From the NCBI RefSeq assembly GCF_008704495.1, contig NZ_CP023699.1, positions 6,634,001-6,698,000 on the forward strand: a stretch of DNA of 64,000 bases. The letters are read 5' to 3'. The stretch is from Streptomyces kanamyceticus. GTDB taxonomy: Bacteria > Actinomycetota > Actinomycetes > Streptomycetales > Streptomycetaceae. The translations under genes and the position numbers were made by a program. Below the pieces are notes generated by a model, which worked only from the letters and a program-made list of their open reading frames with translations, ran no database searches and was not told where the DNA came from. Of this stretch, positions 18,557 through 27,241 are shown one piece after another. Position 1 is the stretch's first letter. The number at the start of each line of letters is the position of its first letter.

Positions 18557-19732
18557 ATGGCTGTAGGAGAGCAGGGGCGCGGACGACGCGAGCGTCGTGC
18601 GGAAGCCGAGACGTTCACGGCCCGGATGAAGAAACGGCTGCACCGGGCCCGCATCGGCCTGCGCAAATCCGGGGTCGACTACTTCCGCGGCGACGGCTCC
18701 GACTGGGTCGCCCTGGCCGGTCTGCTCCTGACCATCCCCGTGATCACCTGCTGCACGATCGTCAACAACGTGTGGTTCTCGCCCGCCGCGCTCGTCCTGC
18801 CGATCGTCGCGGGCGGCCTGCTGCTCCGCCCCGCCAGCCTGCTCGGCCTGTACGCGGCCTCCGCGGTGGCCCTGATCGTGGAGTCGGTGAAGCTGGGCCC
18901 GTACACGGAAGGGCCGTCCCGGGTCACCCCAGGCGTGGTCCTCGTGGTCGCGGCCTGCGGATTCTTCGGCCTGGTCATCGCCCAGTTCCGCAGCCGGGTC
19001 GGGGTGCCCTGGCGCGGCGGCGGCACCATGCTCTTCGACCTGCGCGAACGCATCCGCGTACAGAGCAAGCTGCCGAAGCTGCCGCGCGGCTGGCACCGCG
19101 AGATGGCGCTGCGCCCGGCCGGCGGCCAGTCCTTCTCCGGCGACTTCGTGGTCGCGGCCCGCACCAACGGAGGCCGCACCCTGGAGGTCGTCCTCACCGA
19201 CGTCTCCGGCAAGGGCATGGACGCGGGCTCCCGCGCCCTGCTCCTGTCCGGCGCCTTCGGCGGCCTGCTCGGCTCACTGCCCCCGCACGCCTTCCTGCCC
19301 GCAGCCAACGGCTACCTCCTTCGCCAGGACTGGGACGAGGGCTTCGCGACCTCCATCCACCTGGTCCTCGACCTGGAGACCGGCGACTACGAACTCTTCT
19401 CCGCGGGCCACCCGCCGGGCCTCCAGCTCAGCGCGGGCAGCGGCCGCTGGGAGGAGAAGGCGGGCCAGGGACCGCTCCTCGGCGTCTACGACGGAGCACA
19501 GTTCGACCCGGTCAAGGGCCTGCTGCGCCCCGGCGACGTCCTGATGCTCTTCACGGACGGCCTGGTGGAAACCTCCGACCGCGACATCGCCGAGGGCATG
19601 GACCGGCTGACGGGGGAGGCCGACCGGTATGTGGCCGGGGGCTTCCACGGCGCCGCCTGGCACCTGATCGAGGCGGTCGCGAAGGACGTGAACGACGACA
19701 GGGCGCTGCTGCTGATCTGCCGGGAGGCGTGA
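18557..19732 (+). CDS. membrane-anchored PP2C/SpoIIE-type protein phosphatase
   Basis: A 391-residue protein with a basic N-terminus, four membrane helices (about residues 50-145) and a cytosolic SpoIIE/PP2C domain (about 180-390). Metal-binding motifs are present: SGDF (Asp196), VSGKGMDAG (216-224), FTDGLVE and the final DVNDDRALLLI. Such phosphatases dephosphorylate anti-sigma-factor antagonists, which Streptomyces has in large number; no such partner lies nearby. A TAGGGT hexamer ends nine bases before the ATG and there is no ribosome site, so translation may be leaderless. Confidence 0.9.
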   Translation: MAVGEQGRGRRERRAEAETFTARMKKRLHRARIGLRKSGVDYFRGDGSDWVALAGLLLTIPVITCCTIVNNVWFSPAALVLPIVAGGLLLRPASLLGLYAASAVALIVESVKLGPYTEGPSRVTPGVVLVVAACGFFGLVIAQFRSRVGVPWRGGGTMLFDLRERIRVQSKLPKLPRGWHREMALRPAGGQSFSGDFVVAARTNGGRTLEVVLTDVSGKGMDAGSRALLLSGAFGGLLGSLPPHAFLPAANGYLLRQDWDEGFATSIHLVLDLETGDYELFSAGHPPGLQLSAGSGRWEEKAGQGPLLGVYDGAQFDPVKGLLRPGDVLMLFTDGLVETSDRDIAEGMDRLTGEADRYVAGGFHGAAWHLIEAVAKDVNDDRALLLICREA

Positions 19733-19740
19733 ACGCGGGC

Positions 19741-19773
19741 GAAGGGCGCGGACAGTCACTGCCCGCGCCCTTC
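19741..19773. terminator. hairpin between convergent phosphatase and antiporter genes
   Basis: GAAGGGCGCGG (19741-19751) pairs with CCGCGCCCTTC (19763-19773) across an 11-base loop. It is only 8 bp after the phosphatase stop and 12 bp after the antiporter stop, so it can serve both. Confidence 0.8.
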
Positions 19774-19785
19774 TGAAAGCTTCGC

Positions 19786-21054
19786 CTACGGCAGGTTGTT
19801 CGCCGAGGCGCGTTCGGCCTTCTCTGACCGGTCCGACGGGATCGATGTCCCTGGGGCCGATGTCCCTGCTGCCGGAGACAGACCAGGTCCCCCCGCCACC
19901 GCGAGGTCCCGGCCCCCCGGCAGGATCCGCGCCAGCCACTCCGACCGGCCCGCGGCCAGTGGTCCGAGGACCGCGAGCAGTAGTACGTAGCCCGCGATGA
20001 AGGGGGAGAGGCGCGAGTCGAGGCCCGCGCCCGCTGCCATCGTGGCGAGGATCAGGGCGAACTCGCCGCGGGCGAGCAGCGTCGTGGAGATGTTCGCCGC
20101 GGGGCCCGCGCCGAAGCCGTACACGCGTGCCGCGCCGAGTCCCGCGAGGACGTTCATCAGCAGGGTCAGCGCGACCGCCGCGAGGACCGGCCACAGGACG
20201 ACCGGCAGGTCGCCGGGGTCGATGGAGAGCCCGAAGGCGAAGAAGAAGATCGCGCCGAAGGCGTCGCGCAGCGGGTGCACCAGGGTGCGGATGCGGTCGC
20301 CGGACGCCGTGCTGCCGAGCATCAGGCCGACCATGAACGCGCCGATCGCGTCCGCGACCCCGAACCACTCGGAGACCCCGGCGACGAAGACCGCGACGCC
20401 GAGGAAGGAGATGACGAGCAACTCGTCGTCCTTGGTGTCGAAGAGCCGTCCGATGACCCGGGTGCCGAAGCGCGCCACGAGGGCCAGGAGCAGCAGGAAT
20501 CCGAAGGCCTTGCCGCCGTCCATCACGGCGGCGGAGAGGCTGTCCGCGCCGGACAGGATCGGCTGCAGCGCCGCGAGGTAGAGCGCGAGGAAGATGTCCT
20601 CGACCACGATGATGCCGAGGATCGGCTTGGTCTCGGGGTTGCCGAGCCTGCCGGTGTCGACGAGGACCTTCGTGACGATCGCGGAGGAGGAGATGCCCAG
20701 TACTCCGGCGAGGACCAGGGCCTCGGAGGTGCCCCAGCCGAGCGCGAATCCGAAGCCCAGGCCGGCGCCGACGTTCAGGGCGAGGTAGATGCCTCCGGCG
20801 ACGGCCATCTTGCGACCGCCCGTCTTGAGGTCGTCCATGTGGAACTCGAGGCCCAGGTAGAAGAGCAGCAGGACCAGGCCGAGCGCCGAGAGCATTTCCA
20901 GGTCGTGGGGGTCGGAGACCAGGACCACGCCGGGGGTGTGCGGGCCGAGGAGTATCCCGGCCAGGATGAAGAGGGGAATGGTGGGGAGACCGATGCGGCC
21001 GCCCAGGCGGGCGAGCACGGCGGCGGCGAGAAAAGCGCCGCCCATGGCTATCAA
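19786..21054 (-). CDS. cation/proton antiporter (CPA2, KefB-like)
   Basis: An about 422-residue, 12-helix Na+/H+ or K+/H+ exchanger. Typical segments are LPTIPLFILAGILLGPHTPG, ISSSAIVTKVLVDTGRLGNPET and ADAIGAFMVGLMLGST. It lacks the TrkA-N domain of KefB and ends in a 40-residue disordered tail. The start shown is TTG at 21054, which has a weak ribosome site. A perfect AGGAGG lies at 21082-21087, and nine bases after it the in-frame codon is ATC (21070-21072), giving six extra residues, so the real start may be non-canonical. Confidence 0.87.
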   Translation of the reverse strand: MIAMGGAFLAAAVLARLGGRIGLPTIPLFILAGILLGPHTPGVVLVSDPHDLEMLSALGLVLLLFYLGLEFHMDDLKTGGRKMAVAGGIYLALNVGAGLGFGFALGWGTSEALVLAGVLGISSSAIVTKVLVDTGRLGNPETKPILGIIVVEDIFLALYLAALQPILSGADSLSAAVMDGGKAFGFLLLLALVARFGTRVIGRLFDTKDDELLVISFLGVAVFVAGVSEWFGVADAIGAFMVGLMLGSTASGDRIRTLVHPLRDAFGAIFFFAFGLSIDPGDLPVVLWPVLAAVALTLLMNVLAGLGAARVYGFGAGPAANISTTLLARGEFALILATMAAGAGLDSRLSPFIAGYVLLLAVLGPLAAGRSEWLARILPGGRDLAVAGGPGLSPAAGTSAPGTSIPSDRSEKAERASANNLP

Positions 21055-21350
21055 GGTGTCTGCGTGTCCGATGGGCCCGTTCCTCCTGTTTGGTCGGTAC
21101 GAGTCGTCAGGGCATGTCGTCAGGGCATGAGAAATAGAGCAAAGGAAGCGTCAAGAACGCGTCAATACTTAGGTTACCAAACGATCTGATGGGCGACTTC
21201 TGAAGACGTGTGGTGGGGTTCTCCCCACCCCGGGTTCGCCAGCCGACCTCATGGTCAGCACCACCCCCGGATCCGTACGTTCGAGACATCGATCAGGGAC
21301 CCCAGCAGGGACACCGATCAGCGACGTACGAACGGAAGGCGGGCACAGCC
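21055..21350. promoter_or_regulatory. divergent promoter region, antiporter and ABC operon
   Basis: This 296-bp region separates divergent units and is richer in A/T than its surroundings around 21120-21190. It holds a 13-bp perfect tandem duplication, GTCGTCAGGGCAT (21103-21115 and 21116-21128). It also holds two direct GCGTCAA repeats 11 bp apart (21148-21154, 21159-21165), a spacing typical of OmpR/PhoP-type sites. Read on the minus strand, the repeats contain TTGACGC, which resembles a -35 box for the antiporter. Confidence 0.4.
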
Positions 21351-22181
21351 ATGGGGCTGCGACGGAAGAACCGGACCGAAGACGGCGCGGGGGCGGTACC
21401 GATGCCCGCCATGCCGACCACCCGGCCCGGTGACTGGGCCGTCGAACTGCGCGGTGTCCGCCGCCAGTACGGCCGGGGCTCCGGCGCCGTGCACGCCCTC
21501 GCGGGCATCGACCTGGCCCTGCCGCGCGGCAGCTTCACCGCCGTCATGGGCCCCTCCGGATCCGGCAAGTCCACCTTCCTGCAGTGCGCCGCGGGACTCG
21601 ACCGGCCGAGCTCGGGCACCGTCCACCTCGGCGGCACCGAGATCACCGGCATGAGCGAGAACAAGCTGACCGCGCTGCGCCGCACCCGCCTCGGCTTCGT
21701 CTTCCAGGCCTTCAACCTGCTGCCCTCGCTGACCGTCGAACAGAACGTCGTCCTGCCGATGCGCCTCGCGGGCCACCGCCCCGACCGCCGCAAGGCCGCC
21801 GAGATGCTCACCCGCGTCGGCCTCGGCGACAAGGGCCGCCGCCGTCCAGGACAGCTCTCCGGCGGCCAGCAGCAGCGCGTCGCCATCGCCCGCGCCCTGG
21901 TCACCGAGCCCGACGTGATCTTCGCCGACGAGCCGACGGGCGCCCTGGACACCACCACGGCCACCGAGGTGCTCGGCCTCCTTCGCTCCGCCGTCGACGG
22001 CATGGGCGCCACCGTCGTCATGGTCACCCACGACCCGTCCGCCGCGGCCTACGCCGACCGCGTCCTCTTCCTCGCCGACGGCTCCATCGTCGACCGCATC
22101 GAGGGCGGCTCCGCCCAGCAGATCGCGGGCCGCATGACGACGCTGACCGCCGCCCCGGCCTACGCGAGGGCGGCGGCGTAA
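21351..22181 (+). CDS. ABC transporter ATP-binding protein (MacB/LolD-type)
   Basis: A 276-residue ATPase. The Walker A motif is GPSGSGKST (67-75), the Q-loop is in [15 protein letters not shown], the signature is LSGGQQQR (169-176) and Walker B is VIFADEP (189-195) with ALD after it. The [11 protein letters not shown] type goes with FtsX-like permeases, i.e. efflux or lipoprotein/antibiotic-resistance exporters. The start has GGAAGG eleven bases upstream; the frame is open further upstream without coding character. Its TAA overlaps the ATG of the permease gene by one base, so the two form an operon. Confidence 0.93.
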   Translation: MGLRRKNRTEDGAGAVPMPAMPTTRPGDWAVELRGVRRQYGRGSGAVHALAGIDLALPRGSFTAVMGPSGSGKSTFLQCAAGLDRPSSGTVHLGGTEITGMSENKLTALRRTRLGFVFQAFNLLPSLTVEQNVVLPMRLAGHRPDRRKAAEMLTRVGLGDKGRRRPGQLSGGQQQRVAIARALVTEPDVIFADEPTGALDTTTATEVLGLLRSAVDGMGATVVMVTHDPSAAAYADRVLFLADGSIVDRIEGGSAQQIAGRMTTLTAAPAYARAAA

Positions 22182-24634
22182 TGGCCTACACACCCAACGG
22201 TCTGGCCCGCGCGGCCGTCCGCTTCAAGCCCGCCGCGTTCGCCGGTACGTTCGTCGCGCTCATGATGGCCTCGCTGATCGTGGCCGCCTGCGGCATCCTC
22301 CTGGAGACGGGCCTGCGCGCCTCCGTGCCGACCGAGCGCTACGCGGGCGCCCCCGTGGTGGCCGCCGCCGACCAGTCGGTCCACTTCGTCACCGGCAGCG
22401 GCGACAGCAGGTCCGAGAGCGACACGCCGCTGCCCGACCGGGCGCGGATCGACGACTCCCTGGTGGCCAAGGCCGCCTCGGTGCCCGGCGCGCGCACCGC
22501 CGTCGCCGACGTCACCTTCCCCGTGCGGTCCGGCGACAAGAACGTCACCGCGCACGGCTGGGGCTCCACCGCCTTCACCGGCGAGAAGCTCGCCTCGGGC
22601 CGGGCGCCCGGACCCGGCGAGGTCGTCCTCGCCGCACCCGGCGCCTCGGTCGGCGAGCGCACCACGCTCACCACGGCGGCAGGACCGCGCGACTTCCGCG
22701 TGTCCGGCACCGTCGAGGCCGGGCGGGGCGCCGCCACCGCCTGGTTCACCGACTCCGACGCCGTACGCGTCTCCGGACACCCGGGGAAGATCGACGCCAT
22801 CGCCGTCCTGCCCAAGGCGGGCGTCTCCGCCGACACCCTCAAGTCCCAGGTCGCGCACGCGGTCGGCAGCAAGGCCGACGTCCACACCGGCGACGACCGC
22901 AGCGCCGCCGAGGGCTCGGAGCTCGCCTACGCCAAGGAAATGCTCACCGGCCTCGGCGGCTCCTTCGGCGGCATCGCCGCCCTGACCGCCGTGTTCACCG
23001 CGGCCGGCACCGTCGCGCTCTCGGTGGGCCAGCGCGCCCGCGAGTACGCGCTCCTGCGGGCCATCGGCACCACCCCGCGCCAGATCCGCCGCACCATCGC
23101 CACCGAGACCCTGCTCGTCGCGCCGCTCGCCGGAGCGGTCGGCGTGCTGCCCGGAATCGCCCTGGCCCGTTGGTGGTTCGGGCAGCTGAAGGAGAAGGGC
23201 GCGATCCCCGAGGCCGTCGACCTCTCCATCTCCGCCATCCCGCTCGGCACCGCCGTCGGCGTCGCCCTGCTCACCGCGCTCGGCGCCGGATACATGGCGG
23301 CCCGCCGCCCCTCCCGCATCAAGCCGGGCCAGGCGCTCAGCGAGGCCTCCGTGGAGCGGGCCGGGCTCGGCTGGATCCGCACGCCGCTCGGCATCGCCGC
23401 CGCGGCTGGCGGCACGGTCTTCGCCGGGTTCGCCGCGAGCAACACCGGCGACGACGCGGCGAACGCGGCGCTCGGCGTCGTCATGCTCTTCATGCTCGCC
23501 GTGGCCCTGCTCGGCCCGCTGGTGGCCCGCGGCTGCGCCACCCTGTTCGGCCTCCCGCTGCGCGGCGCGGGCGCCTCCGCCTCGCTCGCGGCCGCCAACT
23601 CCCGCAGCAACTCCCGCCGGATGGCCTCCGCGATCACCCCCATCGTGCTCGCCATGGCCTTCTCCTCCGTCCTCGTGTTCATGCACACCAGCCAGGAGCG
23701 GGTCGCCGCCGACCAGCAGCGCGCGGGCATCACGGCGGACCACATCATCAGCTCCGACGGCGGCCTCGCCCCCGGCGCGGTGCGCCGGGCGGCCGCGGCG
23801 GACGGGGTCACCTCGGCCGTCGGACTGCTCAAGACGTCCGTGCTCGTCCCGGTCGGCTCGGGCGGCGACCGCTGGCTGCAGTCGGCCGCCACCCAGGGCA
23901 TCACGGGCTCGGCCGCCGACCTCGCCAAGGTCCAGGACCTGAAGGTCGAGACGGGCACCGTGCGGCTCGGCAAGGGCGAGATCGCCGTCGACGCCTCGCT
24001 CGCCCGCTCCGCCCACGTCGGGACCGGCGACCGCCTGGACCTGCGCCTGCCCGACGGCACCAAGGCATCGCCGAAGATCGTGGCGACGTACGGCCGCGGG
24101 CTCGGCCTCTCCCAGGTGACGATGTCCGCCACCGACCTGAAGCCGCACGTCACCTCGTCGTTCGCCACCGAGATCTGGACCAGGGGCGGCTCCGCGCAGG
24201 CGCTCTCCGGCCTCGGCACCCTCAAGGACCGCGAGGGCTACGCCACCGCCAAGTCCCTGGACAACGAGCTCAACGCCTGGGCGAACACCACGATGGCGGC
24301 CGTACTCGGCGGCTTCGCGGCCATCGCCGCGGTCAACACCCTGGTGATGACGGTCCTCGACCGCCGCCGCGAACTGGGCACGCTGCGCCTGATCGGCTCC
24401 ACGCGCGGCCAGGTGCTGCGGATGATCCGCTGGGAGGCGCTGATCGTCACCGTCGCGGGCATCGTCATCGGCTCGGGCATCGCCCTGGCCACGCTCATCC
24501 CGATGATGAAGGGCCTGACCGGCGAATCCCCGTACATCCCGCCGCTGGTCTACGGCTCGTTCGTGGCCGCGATCCTCGGCCTGGGCCTGGCGTCGGCGAC
24601 GATCCCGGCACGGGCGGCGCTGAGGGCCACGTGA
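22181..24634 (+). CDS. FtsX-like ABC transporter permease
   Basis: An 817-residue permease with two FtsX repeats. There is an N-terminal helix, an extracytoplasmic domain (about 40-240), three helices around residues 260-380, a second anchored extracytoplasmic domain (about 490-690) and three C-terminal helices (ending PARAALRAT). The cytosolic coupling motif REYALLRAIGTTPRQIRR recurs as RRELGTLRLIGSTRGQVLR in the second half. Together with the ATPase it probably exports a peptide, lipid or drug, or works as a mechanotransmitter. It is followed by dispersed repeat A. Confidence 0.92.
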   Translation: MAYTPNGLARAAVRFKPAAFAGTFVALMMASLIVAACGILLETGLRASVPTERYAGAPVVAAADQSVHFVTGSGDSRSESDTPLPDRARIDDSLVAKAASVPGARTAVADVTFPVRSGDKNVTAHGWGSTAFTGEKLASGRAPGPGEVVLAAPGASVGERTTLTTAAGPRDFRVSGTVEAGRGAATAWFTDSDAVRVSGHPGKIDAIAVLPKAGVSADTLKSQVAHAVGSKADVHTGDDRSAAEGSELAYAKEMLTGLGGSFGGIAALTAVFTAAGTVALSVGQRAREYALLRAIGTTPRQIRRTIATETLLVAPLAGAVGVLPGIALARWWFGQLKEKGAIPEAVDLSISAIPLGTAVGVALLTALGAGYMAARRPSRIKPGQALSEASVERAGLGWIRTPLGIAAAAGGTVFAGFAASNTGDDAANAALGVVMLFMLAVALLGPLVARGCATLFGLPLRGAGASASLAAANSRSNSRRMASAITPIVLAMAFSSVLVFMHTSQERVAADQQRAGITADHIISSDGGLAPGAVRRAAAADGVTSAVGLLKTSVLVPVGSGGDRWLQSAATQGITGSAADLAKVQDLKVETGTVRLGKGEIAVDASLARSAHVGTGDRLDLRLPDGTKASPKIVATYGRGLGLSQVTMSATDLKPHVTSSFATEIWTRGGSAQALSGLGTLKDREGYATAKSLDNELNAWANTTMAAVLGGFAAIAAVNTLVMTVLDRRRELGTLRLIGSTRGQVLRMIRWEALIVTVAGIVIGSGIALATLIPMMKGLTGESPYIPPLVYGSFVAAILGLGLASATIPARAALRAT

Positions 24635-24635
24635 T

Positions 24636-24680
24636 TCAGCCCCTCCGGCGTTTGAGGAGCGGGGTCCGGGGCGGAGCCCC
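24636..24680 (-). repeat. dispersed intergenic repeat, family A, copy 2 (inverted)
   Basis: The reverse complement of the element at 16195-16240, starting at the 3' end of the permease gene. The inner GGGGTCCGGGGCGGAGCCCC folds as a hairpin and may end the ABC transcript. Confidence 0.85.
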
Positions 24681-24720
24681 GGTTTCGGGAAGGGGCGGGG
24701 TGGGGGAAAGAATCCTCCCC

Positions 24721-25185
24721 ATGAACCCCGCCCCCGTCCTCCCGCTCGCCGAAGTGGAAGCCCTGGCACGACGAGCCCACGCCGCCCAGACGGACAAGGC
24801 GGGCCGCCCCTACGCCGAACACCTCCAGGCCGTGGCCGACGGAGTCCGCGCCCGCGGCGGCGACGAGGAACAGATCGCCGCGGCCTGGCTGCACGACGCG
24901 GTCGAGGACGACGCCCTCTCGGAGCAGTGGCTGGCGCGGGCCGCGCTGACCCCTCGTACGAAGGCCATCGTCCTGGCCCTCACCAAGCGCGCGGGCGAGC
25001 CCAAGGAGGCGTACGCCGAGCGCATCCTGGCCACGGAGGGGGCCCGCCTCGTCAAGGAGGCGGACCTGGCACACAACGCGGACCCCGCCCGGCTCGCGGT
25101 CCTCGACGCGACGACAAGGGCGCGCCTGACGGAGAAGTACACCGTCATGCGCGCCCTGTTGGGGATCCGAGGGCCCCTCGGCTAG
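24721..25185 (+). CDS. small HD-domain hydrolase, MESH1/SpoT-hydrolase-like
   Basis: A 154-residue stand-alone HD protein. Its order of motifs follows the (p)ppGpp hydrolase domain of RelA/SpoT and MESH1: a YAEHLQAV block with His34, AAWLHDAVED with His58-Asp59 and Glu62-Asp63, and VKEADLAHNAD with Asp115 and Asn119. A manganese-dependent small alarmone hydrolase is the most specific guess; a generic metal-dependent phosphohydrolase is the safer one. No synthetase domain is attached. GGGGGAAAG precedes the ATG. It is a single gene, convergent with the acyltransferase gene 6 bp away. Confidence 0.8.
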   Translation: MNPAPVLPLAEVEALARRAHAAQTDKAGRPYAEHLQAVADGVRARGGDEEQIAAAWLHDAVEDDALSEQWLARAALTPRTKAIVLALTKRAGEPKEAYAERILATEGARLVKEADLAHNADPARLAVLDATTRARLTEKYTVMRALLGIRGPLG

Positions 25186-25191
25186 AAGGGC

Positions 25192-26388
25192 CTAGGAGGA
25201 CTTGGCCCGCTCCCTGGCGAGCTGTGCCGCGTCCCGTTTGAAGGCCCACTCCATCTTGGGCTCCATCGCGAAGCGGAACATCCGCTGCACCGGAGGAGTG
25301 CAGAGCAGCGTCACCACGGTCGCCGCGACCACGGTCACGAAGATCTCACCGGCCGGCTTGTGCAGCCACGCGTACTCCTCGAACCAGCCCCCGAAGCGCG
25401 AGCCCTTGGCGAGGAAGCCGTGCAGCAGGTAGCCGTAGAGCGTGCCCGCGCCGAGGACCGTGAACCACATCTTGCGGCGCGGCACCCACGCGAAGAAGCA
25501 CGCGGTGAGGATGACCGAGCAGCCGAAGAGCGCCAGCGTCATCATGACGCCGATCCACCAGGGGAAGCCCAACTCCTGTGCGCTGTCCCTGCGGTAGAAC
25601 CACACGGAGGACATCCGGGGGGCCGCCCAGTAGGCGAGCAGCAGGGCGCACGCGAAGACGGGCACGGACAGGATCCGCACCTCGCGGCGGCGCACCAACT
25701 GGAAGTGCTCGGGCTTCATGCACAGACCGAGCACGAAGAACGGCAGGAACTGCAGGACGCGCTGCAGGTCGAGGTCGTCGCCGATGTCCGGCGAGATCAC
25801 GGCGAGCGTCGCCACGGCGAGGGCGAGCGGCACCGGCCAGCGCACCAGTTTCCACAGCGGCACGGTGAGCCGCCACACGAAGAGCGCGACCAGGAACCAG
25901 GTGAGGTACCAGGGGTCGAGCAGGCTGATTGGCTGTGTCGGGTCGTCATCGGCCCACCGCTTGAAGAACGTGTACGCCACTTCGAAGATGACGTACGGCA
26001 CGGCGACACCGGTCACGAGCCTCTTGAGGCGGTCGGGCCGCATGTCGAAACTGCGGGAGAAATAGCCGGAGATCACGATGAACGCCGGCATGTGGAAGGT
26101 GTAGACGGTCATGTACAGCGCCTCGGCGGTGCGGCTGTGATCCGTCAGCGGTTCCCACGAGTGGGCCATCGCCACGAGGACGATCGCCAGGTATTTGGCG
26201 TTGTCGAAGAACGCGTCGCGCTGCTTGGCGGGTTTCGGCGCGCCCTTGGCGGTGCCGTCGGCCGGGGTGGGGGGAGCGGTCGCGGCCTGCGGGGTCGGAT
26301 GGGCGCGGGGAGTGGGGACTCCGGACGCCGGCGCCTGGACCGGGGGGAGCGGCGTCCGGTGTCCGTGCGGATGCACCGAGTTGGTCAC
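25192..26388 (-). CDS. membrane acyltransferase (acyltransferase-3 family)
   Basis: A 398-residue protein. A Pro/Ala-rich disordered N-terminus of about 55 residues is followed by about ten membrane helices. The start of the first helix, FFDNAKYLAIVLVAMAHSWEPL, contains the conserved family His, and YMTVYTFHMPAFIVISGYF is the typical second block. Such enzymes O-acetylate or acylate polysaccharides and macrolide-type products. The neighbours give no hint of substrate. The start is the first ATG; the long low-complexity N-terminus could be partly untranslated. Confidence 0.85.
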   Translation of the reverse strand: MTNSVHPHGHRTPLPPVQAPASGVPTPRAHPTPQAATAPPTPADGTAKGAPKPAKQRDAFFDNAKYLAIVLVAMAHSWEPLTDHSRTAEALYMTVYTFHMPAFIVISGYFSRSFDMRPDRLKRLVTGVAVPYVIFEVAYTFFKRWADDDPTQPISLLDPWYLTWFLVALFVWRLTVPLWKLVRWPVPLALAVATLAVISPDIGDDLDLQRVLQFLPFFVLGLCMKPEHFQLVRRREVRILSVPVFACALLLAYWAAPRMSSVWFYRRDSAQELGFPWWIGVMMTLALFGCSVILTACFFAWVPRRKMWFTVLGAGTLYGYLLHGFLAKGSRFGGWFEEYAWLHKPAGEIFVTVVAATVVTLLCTPPVQRMFRFAMEPKMEWAFKRDAAQLARERAKSS

Positions 26389-26989
26389 AGGCCCTCCCGC
26401 CGATGACTCGGTGAGACGATCCGGGACCGCACTGCGCCTGCGGGGGTGGTGGCAGCGTGGAACATCTGAGGCACCCTAGCGGCGCGGCGGTGTATTCGTA
26501 AAACCCTCGTCACTTCTCTCAACTCAATCCACCTGGGAATCCCGCATATCAGGTCTGGCTATCACCTCCGGGTACCCAGGAATCACTGAGAGTCGACAAA
26601 GAGATGTGGCCGTATCTTGTCCCGTACGTCACAACTCATCCGGTTTAAATGGTGCATAACACCCTCGGGCGACTCTGGTGAAATGTCCGTATCGTCGGAG
26701 AATTCAAGGCCCGAGATGTGCGCGCGGCAACAATTCGAATTTCCTGCGAACGTGGTGTGTGGCGATGGAAACGATCAAGCCGAAATTGTGGCCCCCGGAA
26801 CCCACCGAATTGCCGCACGGCGACGCTCCGCTCCCGCGCCCCCTGGGCACCCCCGCGTGCGCGCCCCGCGAAGCGGTGGCCGACGATGTGTCACCGGCCG
26901 CATACCGGCGGCGTGTTGGTGGCACGATGGTCTCGGCGGGGGTGTGCGGGGTCGTACCCCCCGGGCCGGGAGAGCGACCGACCTAGGGT
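26389..26989. other. 600-bp intergenic region with an AT-richer core
   Basis: Between the acyltransferase start and the small membrane protein there is a stretch (about 26490-26720) clearly less GC-rich than the rest of the window. It probably carries promoters for both flanking genes. No tRNA, clear riboswitch or strong hairpin is visible. A weak small frame (26765-26986) lies in the second part. Confidence 0.5.
26765..26986 (+). CDS. possible small hypothetical protein (73 aa)
   Basis: A 73-residue frame starting METIKPKLWPPEPTELPHGD. It is Pro/Arg-rich with no membrane helix. Third codon positions are mostly G or C, in favour of coding, but no convincing ribosome site precedes the ATG, and other frames over the same stretch are also open. 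It ends four bases before the GTG of the small membrane protein, as coupled genes would. I do not recognise it. Confidence 0.28.
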   Translation: METIKPKLWPPEPTELPHGDAPLPRPLGTPACAPREAVADDVSPAAYRRRVGGTMVSAGVCGVVPPGPGERPT

Positions 26990-27193
26990 GTGATCAGTGT
27001 GGCCATTTCGCTGTCAGTGGTACTGCTGTTGGCGATCATCCTTGTGGTGCTCATGCGCAGTGGATCACTCAAGGCGGGCCCCGCGATCGTCGCGGTGCTC
27101 TTCGGCTTCTTCCTTGCCTCCACCGGGATGGCGCCATCCATAAACAGGTTCCTGAACGAACTGGCGCAGACCATCAACTCGATCAGCTTCTGA
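26990..27193 (+). CDS. small two-helix membrane protein
   Basis: A 67-residue protein, almost entirely two hydrophobic helices (SLSVVLLLAIILVVLM and AIVAVLFGFFLASTGM) joined by a short RSGSLKAGP turn, with a polar tail NRFLNELAQTINSISF. The GTG at 26990 is used here; a GTG at 26999 would give 64 residues and has AGGGTG at better distance. The clean sequence and codon use indicate a real gene. The function is unknown. It converges on the encapsulin operon. Confidence 0.75.
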   Translation: MISVAISLSVVLLLAIILVVLMRSGSLKAGPAIVAVLFGFFLASTGMAPSINRFLNELAQTINSISF

Positions 27194-27241
27194 GGCCCTT
27201 GGGGGAGGACGGTCGGCGCGCCCTGCCCCCAAGGGTGTTGC

